The notes beneath the pieces were generated by a model. That model was not told the origin of the DNA, ran no database searches, and saw nothing but the letters and a program-made list of their open reading frames with translations. Below, piece by piece: positions 1-8,075 of a stretch of 64,000 nt of DNA. A program made the translations under genes and the position numbers. The number at the start of each line of letters is the position of its first letter. Positions within the stretch are counted from its first letter, which is position 1. Where the stretch lies: assembly GCF_000429025.1 (NCBI RefSeq), contig NZ_KE386833.1, positions 200,582-264,581 of the forward strand. The letters are read 5' to 3'. This DNA is from Actinospineispora spinosispora DSM 44797. GTDB taxonomy: Bacteria; Actinomycetota; Actinomycetes; Mycobacteriales; Pseudonocardiaceae.

Positions 1-2
1 TG

Positions 3-1151
3 GCTGGGATCACCGCCCATGCCCCGCAGCCGTGGGGTGGTGAGTTCGAGAAGGACAGAGGTGGTGAGCCGACGGGGATTCTCTGGGAAGCGGCCATCAA
101 CCGCGTGCACGAGGCGGCGTGGGGTGCGTGCATCGAGCGGGACTGGGACCAGTCGGTCGTCCTGCTCGACGCGAAGATGCGTGAGTACCTGTCCATGGGG
201 ATCACCGGGGTCGGCGACACCCTGGTGACGACGAGGGCAGCGGAGCTCTACCGTCGCGCGGCGGCGTCGGGCTCACTGCCGCTCACCGTTCAGCAGTATC
301 ACGGCGGTGACTACTTCTACAGTCCGCCCGACCTACGTCGTCCCGACATCCTCGACCGGGTGCTCGCGCAGGAGGGCACGATGCTTCGCGGCGGCGCGAT
401 CAAGCTCTTCGTCGACCGCTTCTTTCCCGACGGCCCGGCGATCGACGAGATCCACGACGGCTGTGTCAGACACGTCGGGACTCCGTTCCATTCGCACGAG
501 GAGATACTCGACCTGGCGACGGACGCGGGGGAGCACGGGATCTCGACCGCGATCCACGCCATGGGCGGGTGCGCGGTCAGCGCCTGTCTGGACGCCTACG
601 AGGAGGTGCGGCGACGCTCGCGGGCGGGCGCTGTCCTGAGGATGGAACACGCCTTCGTCGCGGAACCCCACCACGCGGCCCGCGTCGCGCGCCTCGACGT
701 CGACTTCGTCGGCAACCCAGGCCTCGGCTGGCTGTGGGGAGAGGTGTTCAGCGGACTGCGGCAGGAGAAACAGGACCACCTTCGGGTGCTCCCGATGCGA
801 AGCATGATCGACGCCGGAGCGCGTGTCTCACTCGCGTCCGATACCCCCTGCGGCCCGGTCCAGCCGGCTCTGATCATGCACGCCGCGGTGAACCGGACAA
901 CGGCCCTCGGCGCGGAGTTCGACCCCGAAGAGGCGATCACACCCTCGGAGGCTCTGCTCGGTTACACCCGCAACGCCGCGCACGCCGCGGGACGGGCGAG
1001 CGAGGAGGGCAGCATCACGGTGGGCACCCGGGCCAACGTGCTGGTGCTGGACCGCGACATCCTGAGCTGCCCGGCCCAGGAGATCAAGGACACCCGGGTC
1101 GACCGGACCTACGTCGACGGTCAGCTGGTGTACGAGCGCGCTGTGGAGTAG
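3..1151 (+). CDS. Amidohydrolase family protein (YtcJ-like), 5' end outside window
   Basis: This is the C-terminal 382 residues of a metal-dependent amidohydrolase of the YtcJ-like (amidohydrolase 3) group. The reading frame is already open at base 3, and the segment PTGILWEAA (about base 75) is typical of the middle of this family, so the real start lies upstream of the window. Barrel motifs follow in order: LFVDRFFPDG, then IHAMGG with a metal-ligand-type His, RMEHAF, and LASDTP with the catalytic-type Asp. The C-terminus carries the usual composite-domain sequence GTRANVLVLD. Members hydrolyse C-N bonds of amides or cyclic amides. The substrate cannot be told here, and no related catabolic gene lies beside it on the right. 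The family call is secure; the exact reaction is unknown. Confidence 0.85.
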   Translation, partial: AGITAHAPQPWGGEFEKDRGGEPTGILWEAAINRVHEAAWGACIERDWDQSVVLLDAKMREYLSMGITGVGDTLVTTRAAELYRRAAASGSLPLTVQQYHGGDYFYSPPDLRRPDILDRVLAQEGTMLRGGAIKLFVDRFFPDGPAIDEIHDGCVRHVGTPFHSHEEILDLATDAGEHGISTAIHAMGGCAVSACLDAYEEVRRRSRAGAVLRMEHAFVAEPHHAARVARLDVDFVGNPGLGWLWGEVFSGLRQEKQDHLRVLPMRSMIDAGARVSLASDTPCGPVQPALIMHAAVNRTTALGAEFDPEEAITPSEALLGYTRNAAHAAGRASEEGSITVGTRANVLVLDRDILSCPAQEIKDTRVDRTYVDGQLVYERAVE

Positions 1152-1250
1152 TCCGTCCCCTCGTGGCAGCGCAGCTCCTACTTACGCGCAACCCCGTGCC
1201 TGACTTGCCCCGTGCCCGACTTCAAGGCATCTCGGCTTCGCCGTCGAGTC

Positions 1251-1367
1251 GTGAGTGGCGAGTGGTCCTATAGCAACCCTCAGCACTCACGACGGAAAAG
1301 CTGTCGTGAGTGCTGAGGGTTGCTACGCCTTCGGCGCCCCTTCGGGGTAGAACCACTCGCCACTCAC
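1251..1367. terminator. Nested inverted repeat between convergent genes, probable bidirectional terminator
   Basis: Two perfect inverted repeats are nested. The inner arms at 1271-1293 and 1303-1325 are 23 bp each with a 9-nt loop. The outer arms at 1251-1266 and 1352-1367 are 16 bp (GTGAGTGGCGAGTGGT and its complement). A small CCCCTTCGGGG hairpin sits at 1337-1347. The element lies between the amidohydrolase and the convergent DUF2637 gene, so a two-way terminator is the simplest reading. A mobile or recombination-prone palindrome is the alternative. Confidence 0.7.
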
Positions 1368-1408
1368 GGGGGTCACGGGGGTCAGGAAGGGAGGGACCTG
1401 GCTGCGGC

Positions 1409-2491
1409 TCATTCCGGCGACGCGGGTTCCTCCCGAGGCTGCGGTTCGACGGCCACGGTTGTCGAGGCGGGTTGCGCTGCTCGGACGGGGCGTGTGCGCG
1501 GGCTCGCCCGGCCCGGTACGTCCGTCGTCGCGCTGGCCGGGGGGCTTGTCGGGCGTGGGGTCGTTGTTCGTTTACCTCGCGCGGGGGGCTTCGCGGCTGC
1601 GCGTGCCGGTCGGGCTGGGCTCGGTGAAGGCGGCGGTGGCACGACAGTCCGTTGGTCGACCGGCCCAGGCGTGCCGACCGCGGCCGCGGTCTGGTCAGGT
1701 GGCTGAGCAACGTCGGGGTGGGCCGTACCGGCTACCGACTCGACCGGGTCTGCCTCGGCGGCGGGAGCCTTGTCCGGGGCAGTGCTGGGCTCCGCCGTCC
1801 TGCTCGATCGTGCCTCGTCTTGGCTCGCGGCGTCGTCCGTACCAGCTACTTTCGGGCCATCCTCGCCAGGAGCTGGTGACAGCTGCTGGGGTGGGTCCCG
1901 CCGCTGGGAGCCGACCGGCGGGAGTACCGCGTCTCGATCGGTACCCGGCTCAGGGCCGGAGTGGTCGTCCGCCGAACCGACCTGCTCCGGGGTGTGGTCG
2001 GGCGCGACTGGATGTCGGTCTCGGGGCTTGTCCTCGACGGTGTCGGGTCCGCGCTCGACAACGTCCGTCGTGGGCGGACCGGCCTGGCCGTGGCTGTGGT
2101 GCCGTACGCGGCGCAGGGCGACGGCCGCCGCCAACTCCAACGTGATCGCCAGCGCGATCGGCGGGAACAGGGCGACCGCGTAGGCCGATAACGATCCTCG
2201 ATCCACGGCGGCCAGGTTGGCACCCACGATCATCAGCATCGCCAGTCCGCATGCGGCCCACGGACCGGCGCCCACAGGCTGATCACCTCGGCGGCGCAGC
2301 CACACCACCCCGAGCGAGGCAACCAGCAGGCCCACCATCGAAGCCGGCAGCCACGGCGCCATCGTCGGGTCGCCGACCCCGCGCACGACGTCGCTGGCGT
2401 GCCGGTACGAAGCCACGAGAGTGGGTACCGCGACGACGAGCAGCACCAGGAGCGCCAGCAGCGAGTAAGCGCGAGGAGTCGATAACCGCAT
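1409..2491 (-). CDS. DUF2637 domain membrane protein with long disordered tail
   Basis: The protein is about 360 residues. The first 130 residues hold four hydrophobic segments, beginning MRLSTPRAYSLLALLVLLVV and ending in a block with FPPIALAITLELAAA. This resembles the DUF2637 (SpdB-like) membrane domain known mainly from actinomycete conjugative plasmids and integrated elements. The remaining 230 residues are rich in Pro, Ala, Asp, Glu and Arg and look disordered. I chose the ATG at 2491 because it immediately precedes the first membrane segment; the frame stays open to 2704, but that extension is low-complexity and not hydrophobic. No transfer gene, replication gene or integrase is nearby, so it may be a stand-alone chromosomal copy or a relic. 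The role is unknown. Confidence 0.6.
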   Translation of the reverse strand: MRLSTPRAYSLLALLVLLVVAVPTLVASYRHASDVVRGVGDPTMAPWLPASMVGLLVASLGVVWLRRRGDQPVGAGPWAACGLAMLMIVGANLAAVDRGSLSAYAVALFPPIALAITLELAAAVALRRVRHHSHGQAGPPTTDVVERGPDTVEDKPRDRHPVAPDHTPEQVGSADDHSGPEPGTDRDAVLPPVGSQRRDPPQQLSPAPGEDGPKVAGTDDAASQDEARSSRTAEPSTAPDKAPAAEADPVESVAGTAHPDVAQPPDQTAAAVGTPGPVDQRTVVPPPPSPSPARPARAAAKPPARGKRTTTPRPTSPPASATTDVPGRASPRTRPVRAAQPASTTVAVEPQPREEPASPE

Positions 2492-2998
2492 CCGTCTACT
2501 CTGGCACCACCAGCTCCAAGCACCACAGGCCCCCGGTGTTACGGAACCGGAGCGCGGGCCGCAGCCGGGGCGGGCGGCGCTGCATTGCTCCTGGGGCCGT
2601 GTGACCGGTGAGCGCTGGGGGCTGCGCCGTGGGGCAGTCGCCCATGATTCGGTGCGTCGACCGGGAACGGAGTTACCCCGAGCCGCGGGAACGAGCTGAG
2701 GCACCTGCTGGCCGACAGTGGCAGCACCCCGTACAACGTATGTGTAGGTGGCTACCAGGACACGGAGAAGTACCTACCCAGCGGGCTGCCCGCCGACGGC
2801 CGTGGCCCGGCGGAGCGCCCGACCAGCCACCGAGCAACAACGCACGATGCGCCGCGCGCCGACCTATGCCGGAACGCCGAACGTCCGAGGCGCTCGGAAA
2901 CGCCCAGCGCCCCGCTAGTTCCCGACATCGTGGGTGTCGGGCCATCCCGGCCCAACTGATCCTGAAGCGGCCCTTCAGCCGCGGATGACCGCGGTATG
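2492..2998. other. 507-bp region without a recognisable gene
   Basis: This gap separates the starts and ends of two leftward genes. Open frames cross it on both strands, but none has a family signature, a plausible ribosome site and normal actinobacterial composition together. A stretch around 2690-2960 reads as a stop-free frame without a start codon and could be a degraded gene. I see no repeat or operator in it. Confidence 0.4.
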
Positions 2999-3529
2999 TC
3001 ATGTGCTGGAGCCGGCCCTCGGTGGGCTGCTCTGTGGGGGTAGGTGAGTCAGGACGAGGCAGACGGAGGCGATGACGAAGTTCTGCAGGGCCGGGTTCAG
3101 TCCGTTCCAGTGGGTTGACTGCCACATGGCGAACCATTCGCCGCCGATGGCGATGAAGCCGCCGCCGAAAAGGATCAGCCACATCAGCCATCCCGTGCTC
3201 GAGAGCTGGCGTGCTGTGGCATGGCTGTGGTTTCCGGCTCGTCGCAGCCACATGACCGTCGCCGTGGCCAGCAGGATGGTGCTGACCAGCTCCCACCCGA
3301 TGATCGCCAGGTAGGTGGCCGTGACCAGTGCGGGACTGGTGACGGCGCGCCACATCGTGGCTGGTGACCGGAACGTGGTGTCCATGGCGAGGACGTGGAG
3401 GACGAACTGGTGGTTGGTGTCGTAGTCGGTGATGTTGCCGAGAACGATCAGCCCGATGTGGACCGTGGTCGTCGCGGTGAGGACCGCGAGTACCGCGTCG
3501 ACGCTTCCACACCGGCGGAGAATCAGCAC
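2999..3529 (-). CDS. DUF2165 family small integral membrane protein
   Basis: The 176-residue protein fits the DUF2165 family of small predicted integral membrane proteins. It has four hydrophobic segments at roughly residues 13-33, 66-90, 110-130 and 147-165. Family-like landmarks are GNITDYDTNHQFVLHVLAMD in the first loop, AIIGWELVST in the second helix, and GEWFAMWQS before the last helix. The GTG at 3529 gives the expected N-terminus for the family (two or three charged residues and then the first helix). It lies 13 bp downstream of an anchored protein gene on the same strand, so the two are probably cotranscribed. The function of the family is not established. Confidence 0.75.
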   Translation of the reverse strand: MLILRRCGSVDAVLAVLTATTTVHIGLIVLGNITDYDTNHQFVLHVLAMDTTFRSPATMWRAVTSPALVTATYLAIIGWELVSTILLATATVMWLRRAGNHSHATARQLSSTGWLMWLILFGGGFIAIGGEWFAMWQSTHWNGLNPALQNFVIASVCLVLTHLPPQSSPPRAGSST

Positions 3530-3542
3530 GAGTTGCCCGCTT

Positions 3543-4109
3543 TCAGCGCCCGGTCGGTGTTGACGGACCCGGGACTGCCAGCGGTTCGATGTCGCCGAGG
3601 GTCTCGATGCTCGCGTGGTCGCCGGGCTCGTAATGCGGGCCGGGGGTGTCGTTTCCGTGGACTTGCAGCTCGCAGGTGATGGCCTCGACCGGGAAGTCGT
3701 GCTTGAGCTGTCGGCACATCTGGCTGTTGAGCGTCTCCCAGTAGGGGTTGTTCGAGACGTCGACGGTGGCCAGGTAGTCGAGGGCGGACTTGCGCATGCT
3801 CAGATAGTCCGGGATGGCGACCTCGGTGATGCCGCTGTTGTAGCGGTAGTGGAAGAACAGGTTGATCGTCTGCCCACCCTGGTTGCGTGTCTGCAGGTCG
3901 ATCACCTGGAACATGAACTCACGGCTTCCGTGCTCCGGCGCCTCGGGTCGAGTGGCGCCCGCGCCGCGCGCGGCCACCGCCAGACCGGCGACGAATGCCG
4001 CTCCGGCGAGAACGACGACCGCTGCGACTACTGCGATGAGGCCGCGACGTGCCACCACCAACTGTCCTCCAGACATGCGGAACGGATGTCCTGGACGATC
4101 ATGGTCCAT
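3543..4109 (-). CDS. Membrane-anchored protein of unknown function
   Basis: About 188 residues with one N-terminal hydrophobic segment (roughly residues 20-45: LIAVVAAVVVLAGAAFVAGL) and then a hydrophilic domain that would face outside the cell. The exported part contains NLFFHYRYNSGITEVAIPDY and two cysteines (in QMCRQL and ITCELQ) that could form a disulfide. I do not recognise a family. Three in-frame ATGs (4127, 4109, 4076) are possible and none has a strong ribosome site; 4109 is a compromise, while 4076 would leave the hydrophobic segment almost at the N-terminus. It lies just upstream of the DUF2165 gene, which suggests a two-gene membrane unit. Confidence 0.6.
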   Translation of the reverse strand: MDHDRPGHPFRMSGGQLVVARRGLIAVVAAVVVLAGAAFVAGLAVAARGAGATRPEAPEHGSREFMFQVIDLQTRNQGGQTINLFFHYRYNSGITEVAIPDYLSMRKSALDYLATVDVSNNPYWETLNSQMCRQLKHDFPVEAITCELQVHGNDTPGPHYEPGDHASIETLGDIEPLAVPGPSTPTGR

Positions 4110-4233
4110 GGTGTCGCCGTGGCGCATGTGATTTTGCTCGTACCGGGTCGCCGGGCGACGCGGCCACGCCGGTACGACTTCGTGGGATGACGCCGCTGCC
4201 GGCGGGCTCACGTGGCGAAGTGTCGACTTGCTC

Positions 4234-4249
4234 TCAACCGACCGGTTGG
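4234..4249 (+). promoter_or_regulatory. Operator copy 1 of TCAACC-N4-GGTTGA, overlapping a promoter for the crotonase/thiolase pair
   Basis: The sequence is TCAACCGACCGGTTGG, one base from the palindromic consensus. Its GGTTGG half runs into TTGGAC (4246-4251), which with TAGAAA (4270-4275) at 18-bp spacing forms a plausible sigma-70-type promoter reading toward the gene at 4332. Binding here would block the -35 box. Confidence 0.6.
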
Positions 4250-4300
4250 ACAGCGTGGCAATATTCAGGTAGAAACTACCTTTGCAGTGCGAGAATAGAT

Positions 4301-4316
4301 TCGGTCGATCGGTTGA
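4301..4316 (+). promoter_or_regulatory. Operator copy 2 (half-site strong) upstream of the crotonase gene
   Basis: TCGGTCGATCGGTTGA keeps the right half GATCGGTTGA exactly but has a degenerate left half. Its centre lies 67 bp from the centre of copy 1 and 15 bp before the start codon at 4332, so bound protein would sit on the leader. The same 67-bp spacing recurs at the TetR gene. Confidence 0.45.
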
Positions 4317-4331
4317 GAATTAGGGAAAACG

Positions 4332-5168
4332 ATGGCTGATGTGCTCACCGAGCGCCATGGGGCGACACTGCTGGTGACGTTGAACCGGCCCGAGAGCAAG
4401 AACTCGGTCGCGGGCAGGATGCTGGCGGAGATCCTGGAAGCATTCACCGAGGCGGCAGAGGACGACTCGATCCGCGTCGTCGTGACGACGGGGGCCGGTT
4501 CCACCTACTGCGTCGGCATGGATCTGCAGGAGGCGGACGGGCAGCTGGAACGGGCGCCGGTGGACGTGCTGAACGACGACCTCATCGGTGGAGACAAGGG
4601 CATCGGGTCGTTGAGTCGCAATCAGCGGCTTCTCGAACCGGCGGGGGGCATCGGTCGCTGGACGCGGCGGATCGCCGGCATGCCGAAGCCGACGGTCGCG
4701 GCGCTCAACGGGGTGACCGCCGGCGGTGGCCTCGCCTTCGCGGTGCTGCAGGACTTCCGTGTTGCGGCGGCGAACGCGCGGTTGACCCCCGGGTTCCTCG
4801 GCGTCGGAGTGGCTCCCGAGATGGGGATGACGTACTTCCTACCCCGGTTGCTGGGCTGGCGAGCCGCGAACCAGTTGTTGCTGCGCAACCCCGTGCTCGG
4901 CGCGGAGGAAGCCGCCGGGCTCGGGCTGGTCGACCAGGTCGCACCGGAAGGTCGTGCGCTGCCGGAGGCGATGGAGCTGGCCGAGCAGCTGGCCCGACTG
5001 CCGACGGTGGCGATGCAGGCCACCAAACAGCTGCTGTCCCGCTCGGCCGCCAGCGACCTCGACGGCCAGCTGGCGGCCGAGTACCAGGCCCAGCTCACCC
5101 TGTTCGGACTTCCGGAGACACGCACCGCGATCGCAGAGCTGCGCGCCCGACTGGGCAGGCGCGGCTGA
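4332..5168 (+). CDS. Enoyl-CoA hydratase/isomerase (crotonase) family protein
   Basis: The 278-residue protein is a crotonase-fold enzyme acting on acyl-CoA thioesters. The oxyanion-hole segments GMDLQEAD (about 62-69) and the GGGLAFAV loop (131-138) are present. The two glutamates that catalyse hydration in enoyl-CoA hydratase would align with A135 (GGGLA) and G154 (LTPGFLG). Both are missing, so a plain hydratase reaction is doubtful; an isomerase, hydrolase, ring-opening or regulatory role is possible. The ATG at 4332 lies 15 bp after an operator copy. A thiolase follows 46 bp downstream on the same strand, so the pair probably forms an operon in the regulon marked by TCAACCGnnnGGTTGA. Family secure, reaction open. 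Confidence 0.85.
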   Translation: MADVLTERHGATLLVTLNRPESKNSVAGRMLAEILEAFTEAAEDDSIRVVVTTGAGSTYCVGMDLQEADGQLERAPVDVLNDDLIGGDKGIGSLSRNQRLLEPAGGIGRWTRRIAGMPKPTVAALNGVTAGGGLAFAVLQDFRVAAANARLTPGFLGVGVAPEMGMTYFLPRLLGWRAANQLLLRNPVLGAEEAAGLGLVDQVAPEGRALPEAMELAEQLARLPTVAMQATKQLLSRSAASDLDGQLAAEYQAQLTLFGLPETRTAIAELRARLGRRG

Positions 5169-5214
5169 CCGGTCCCTCGAATCCCTCCCCGCAACATCAA
5201 CGTCAGGAGAGCCT

Positions 5215-6396
5215 GTGCGAGAAGTCGTCGTCGTGGAAGCGGTCCGGACTCCCTTCGGGCGCCGCAACGGCACGTTGTCCACCCTGCACTCGGTCGATCT
5301 GCTGGGACTGGTCCAGCGAGCCGTGCTCGAACGGGCCGGTCTGCCCGCGACCGAGGTCGACCAGGTCATCGCGGGATGCGTCGGTCAGGTCGGGATGCAG
5401 GCGTTCAACATCGGCAGGGGAGCGTGGCTGGCCGCCGGGCTGCCGATCGAGGTACCCGCCACCACTGTCGATACCCAGTGCGGCTCCTCCCAGCAGGCAC
5501 TCAACCTGGGCTGCTCGCTGATCGCCTCAGGTGCCGCGGACGCCGTGGTCGCCTGCGGAGTCGAGGTGATGAGCACCGTGAAGATGGGTTCCACGGTGCC
5601 GCGCGACGGAAGCCTCGGGCGCCCGGTGAACCGCAACTACTGGAAGCACCACGAGTACACCAGTCAGTTCGAAGGCGCAGAGCGCATCGCGGACAAGTGG
5701 GGCATCACCCGGGCCGACACGGACGGGTTCGGCAAGCTCTCCCAGGACCGGGCGGCGACCGCGCAGGCCGCGGGGGCATTCGACTCCCAGCTGCTGCCGG
5801 TCGAGGCGCCGGCCCTCGCCGAGGACGGGACGAGGGACGAGGGCGCGACGGTCACCGTCGAGCGCGACGAGGGCGTGCGGGAGACCACCCTGGAGACGCT
5901 GTCCACGCTGCGTCCGAGTGGTCGCGAGGACGGAGTGCACACCGCTGCCACCTCCTCCCAGATCTCCGACGGTGCGTCCGCCGTGCTGCTCATGTCGGCC
6001 GACGCGGCGGCGTCGAACGGTCTGCGGGCGCTCGCCGAGGTGACCGGCACCGCACTGCTGGGCAGCGACCCGGTGCTGATGCTCACCGGACCCATCGACG
6101 TGACCCGCGCACTGCTGGACCGACACCGGATGACCATGTCGGACATCGACGTTGTGGAGATCAACGAGGCCTTCGCCTCGGTGGTACTGGCCTGGGAACG
6201 GGAGCTGCGCCCGGACATGGCGACGGTCAACCCGAACGGCGGGGCCATCGCCCTCGGACATCCGCTCGGGGCCACCGGCACGGGTCTGGTCACCAAGGCG
6301 GTGCACGAGCTGCGGCGCGGCGGCGGCGAGCATGCGCTGGTCACCATGTGCTGCGGCGGCGGGATCGGCACCGGGACGTTGCTGCGCCGCGCGTGA
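5215..6396 (+). CDS. Thiolase family protein (acetyl-CoA C-acyltransferase)
   Basis: A 393-residue thiolase that cleaves 3-ketoacyl-CoA with CoA, the last step of a beta-oxidation round. The nucleophile loop is VDTQCGSSQQALN with C89. The C-terminal motifs NPNGGAIALGHPLGATG and TMCCGGGIGTG supply the active-site His and the second Cys. Length matches degradative and biosynthetic thiolases (about 390). I chose the GTG at 5215 because CAGGAGA lies four bases upstream and the protein then starts VREVVVVEAVRTPFG, the usual thiolase N-terminus; the open frame before it is the crotonase gene read in another frame. It is probably cotranscribed with the crotonase and supplies the thiolysis step otherwise absent from the twelve-gene catabolic operon. 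Confidence 0.92.
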   Translation: MREVVVVEAVRTPFGRRNGTLSTLHSVDLLGLVQRAVLERAGLPATEVDQVIAGCVGQVGMQAFNIGRGAWLAAGLPIEVPATTVDTQCGSSQQALNLGCSLIASGAADAVVACGVEVMSTVKMGSTVPRDGSLGRPVNRNYWKHHEYTSQFEGAERIADKWGITRADTDGFGKLSQDRAATAQAAGAFDSQLLPVEAPALAEDGTRDEGATVTVERDEGVRETTLETLSTLRPSGREDGVHTAATSSQISDGASAVLLMSADAAASNGLRALAEVTGTALLGSDPVLMLTGPIDVTRALLDRHRMTMSDIDVVEINEAFASVVLAWERELRPDMATVNPNGGAIALGHPLGATGTGLVTKAVHELRRGGGEHALVTMCCGGGIGTGTLLRRA

Positions 6397-6397
6397 C

Positions 6398-6446
6398 AGC
6401 CGGTGCGTGCCGGGGCCAAGGCACCTGGTCCCGGCACGCACCGGCT
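6398..6446. terminator. Strong hairpin terminator between thiolase and mceG
   Basis: A perfect 17-bp inverted repeat with arms at 6398-6414 and 6430-6446 (AGCCGGTGCGTGCCGGG and its complement); extra pairs can form inside the loop. It begins immediately after the thiolase stop and ends six bases before the mceG stop, so it can end transcription from both converging operons. There is no U-tract, as is usual in high-GC actinobacteria. Confidence 0.8.
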
Positions 6447-6451
6447 CCACA

Positions 6452-7456
6452 TCACGCGAGTCGAGCGTCGCCGATGACGTCGCGGTAGCGCACCCGGTCG
6501 CCCTCGTCGAGCGAGTCGACCACCGCGTGCCGGGCCCGAGGCGGCAGCTCGTGCACCATGTTCATCACCCGCTGCATCCGGCGCGCGACCGCCTTGCGCT
6601 CCAGGCCGCCGCTGGCGCGCAGCTGGGGCTTCATCGAGGGCACGGTGAACCGGGTCCGACCGTTCTCCGCTGCCTGCTCGTCGGCGTCCTTCTCCTCGGA
6701 CATGCCGATCGGGCCTTCCCGCCGCCCGTTGAGGAACTGCGCGACCACCGGGTCCTCGCTGGTCAGCAGCAGCTCGCGGGGCCCGAACATGGCCAGGTGC
6801 TTGTGGTACATGATACCGATGTTGTCCGGCACGGTCTGCGCCGTGTTGATGTCGTGGGTGACGATCAGGAACGTCGCGTCGGTCTTCGCGTTCAGGTCGA
6901 TGATCAGCTGGTTGAGGTAGGCCGTGCGTACCGGGTCCAGCCCGGAGTCGGGCTCGTCGAACAGCACGATCTCCGGCTCCAGCACCAGAGCCCTGGCCAG
7001 GCCCGCCCGCTTGCGCATCCCACCGGAGATCTCGCCGGGAAGCTTGTCCTCGTCCCCGGTCAGACCCACCATGTCGACCTTCTCCATGACGATGTCACGG
7101 ATCTCCCGCTCGCCCTTGCGGGTGTGCTCGCGCAACGGGAACGCGATGTTGTCGAACAGGTTCATCGACCCGAAGAGTGCCCCGTCCTGGAACAGCACCC
7201 CGAACAGCTTGCGGATGTCGTACAGCTGCTCCGCCCGCGCACTGACCAGGTCGGTGTCGTGGATGAAGATCGACCCCGTCTCCGGTTTGAGCAATCCGAT
7301 CAAGCACTTGAGGAACACCGACTTCCCCGTGCCGGACGGCCCGAGCAGCACACTCACCTCACCGGGAGGCATGGTGAACGTGACGTCGGACCACACGTTG
7401 GCCCGACCGAACCACTTCGAGAGACCGCTGACCTCGATCGTCACCCCGGTACCCAT
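6452..7456 (-). CDS. mceG: Mce transporter ATPase MceG (Mkl)
   Basis: A 334-residue ABC ATPase that powers Mce lipid importers, equivalent to Mkl/MceG of mycobacteria and MlaF of Gram-negatives. It shows the Walker A motif GPSGTGKS, signature EISGGMRKRAGLARAL, Walker B EIVLFDEPDSGLDPV and switch His in IVTHD. The roughly 90-residue C-terminal extension (EKDADEQAAENG and onward) is typical of actinobacterial MceG. The ATG at 7456 has GGAAGGCGG just upstream and is preferred to the GTG at 7471. It is the last gene of the mce operon, 34 bp after a Mce-associated gene. In mycobacteria mceG is unlinked and shared, so this linked copy may be dedicated to this importer. Confidence 0.93.
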   Translation of the reverse strand: MGTGVTIEVSGLSKWFGRANVWSDVTFTMPPGEVSVLLGPSGTGKSVFLKCLIGLLKPETGSIFIHDTDLVSARAEQLYDIRKLFGVLFQDGALFGSMNLFDNIAFPLREHTRKGEREIRDIVMEKVDMVGLTGDEDKLPGEISGGMRKRAGLARALVLEPEIVLFDEPDSGLDPVRTAYLNQLIIDLNAKTDATFLIVTHDINTAQTVPDNIGIMYHKHLAMFGPRELLLTSEDPVVAQFLNGRREGPIGMSEEKDADEQAAENGRTRFTVPSMKPQLRASGGLERKAVARRMQRVMNMVHELPPRARHAVVDSLDEGDRVRYRDVIGDARLA

Positions 7457-7490
7457 CAGACCGCCTTCCACATCGTGTCGCCGGCCATGC

Positions 7491-8075
7491 TCAGACCGGT
7501 CGCAGCTGGGAGACCCGCCAGCCGTCCGGGGTGCGCAGCATGGTCACCCGTACCTGCTGGGGGCTGAACCCGGGCTTCGGCGTGAACCGGGTCCGCGACT
7601 GCTGGTCGAGGAACACCAACAGCTCGACCTCGTCCTCGCCGCCGGACACCACCGCCGTGTCCAGGACCGAGGTCGACATGGACAGCTGCTGGTCCTTGGC
7701 GCCGGGCGCGACCGTGTCATGGACCAGGCGCGCGTAGTCGTCGGCGAAGCCGCCGGTGACCGCGCCACGGGTGTTCCCGACCTGCTGGTCGATCGACCGG
7801 TAGTCGTAGGACAGCAGGTCGGTGACCGCGTTGACGGCTGTCGAGGTGGCCTGCGCGCGGGCCGCGTCCAGCCGGTCCTGGTGCGCGGACCGCCACCAGC
7901 ACAGCGCGCCGACCAGGGCCAGCGCACACACCACGACACCCAGGAGCCGCACCGCCCGCTCGGGCCGCCGCGACACCGTCACGGTGAGTGCGCGCACCGC
8001 ACGACCGGTTCGGGCGGGGGCCTCCGCCACGCGCCTGTACCACGTTCGGCCGCGGTCGCCGGTTGGCCCGGTCAT
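7491..8075 (-). CDS. Mce-associated membrane protein
   Basis: A 194-residue protein of the Mce-associated (Mas) type. It has an Arg-rich cytoplasmic N-terminus, one membrane helix (about residues 43-62: LLGVVVCALALVGALCWW) and an external domain with the NTF2-like pattern of the family, including DLLSYDYRSIDQQV and ending in DGWRVSQLRPV. In mycobacteria such proteins stabilise the Mce complex. Its ATG overlaps the preceding stop codon by four bases (ATGA), so the two Mas genes are translationally coupled. A role in complex assembly is inferred from position and fold. Confidence 0.8.
   Translation of the reverse strand: MTGPTGDRGRTWYRRVAEAPARTGRAVRALTVTVSRRPERAVRLLGVVVCALALVGALCWWRSAHQDRLDAARAQATSTAVNAVTDLLSYDYRSIDQQVGNTRGAVTGGFADDYARLVHDTVAPGAKDQQLSMSTSVLDTAVVSGGEDEVELLVFLDQQSRTRFTPKPGFSPQQVRVTMLRTPDGWRVSQLRPV

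Noticed and set aside
1251..1367. Nested inverted repeats as a transposon end or MITE
   Set aside because: No target-site duplication or transposase is visible, and the position between convergent genes fits a terminator better.
2608..2988. Small open frame between DUF2637 and DUF2165 genes
   Set aside because: No ribosome site, no recognisable domain and composition similar to non-coding frames; left as a gene-free region.
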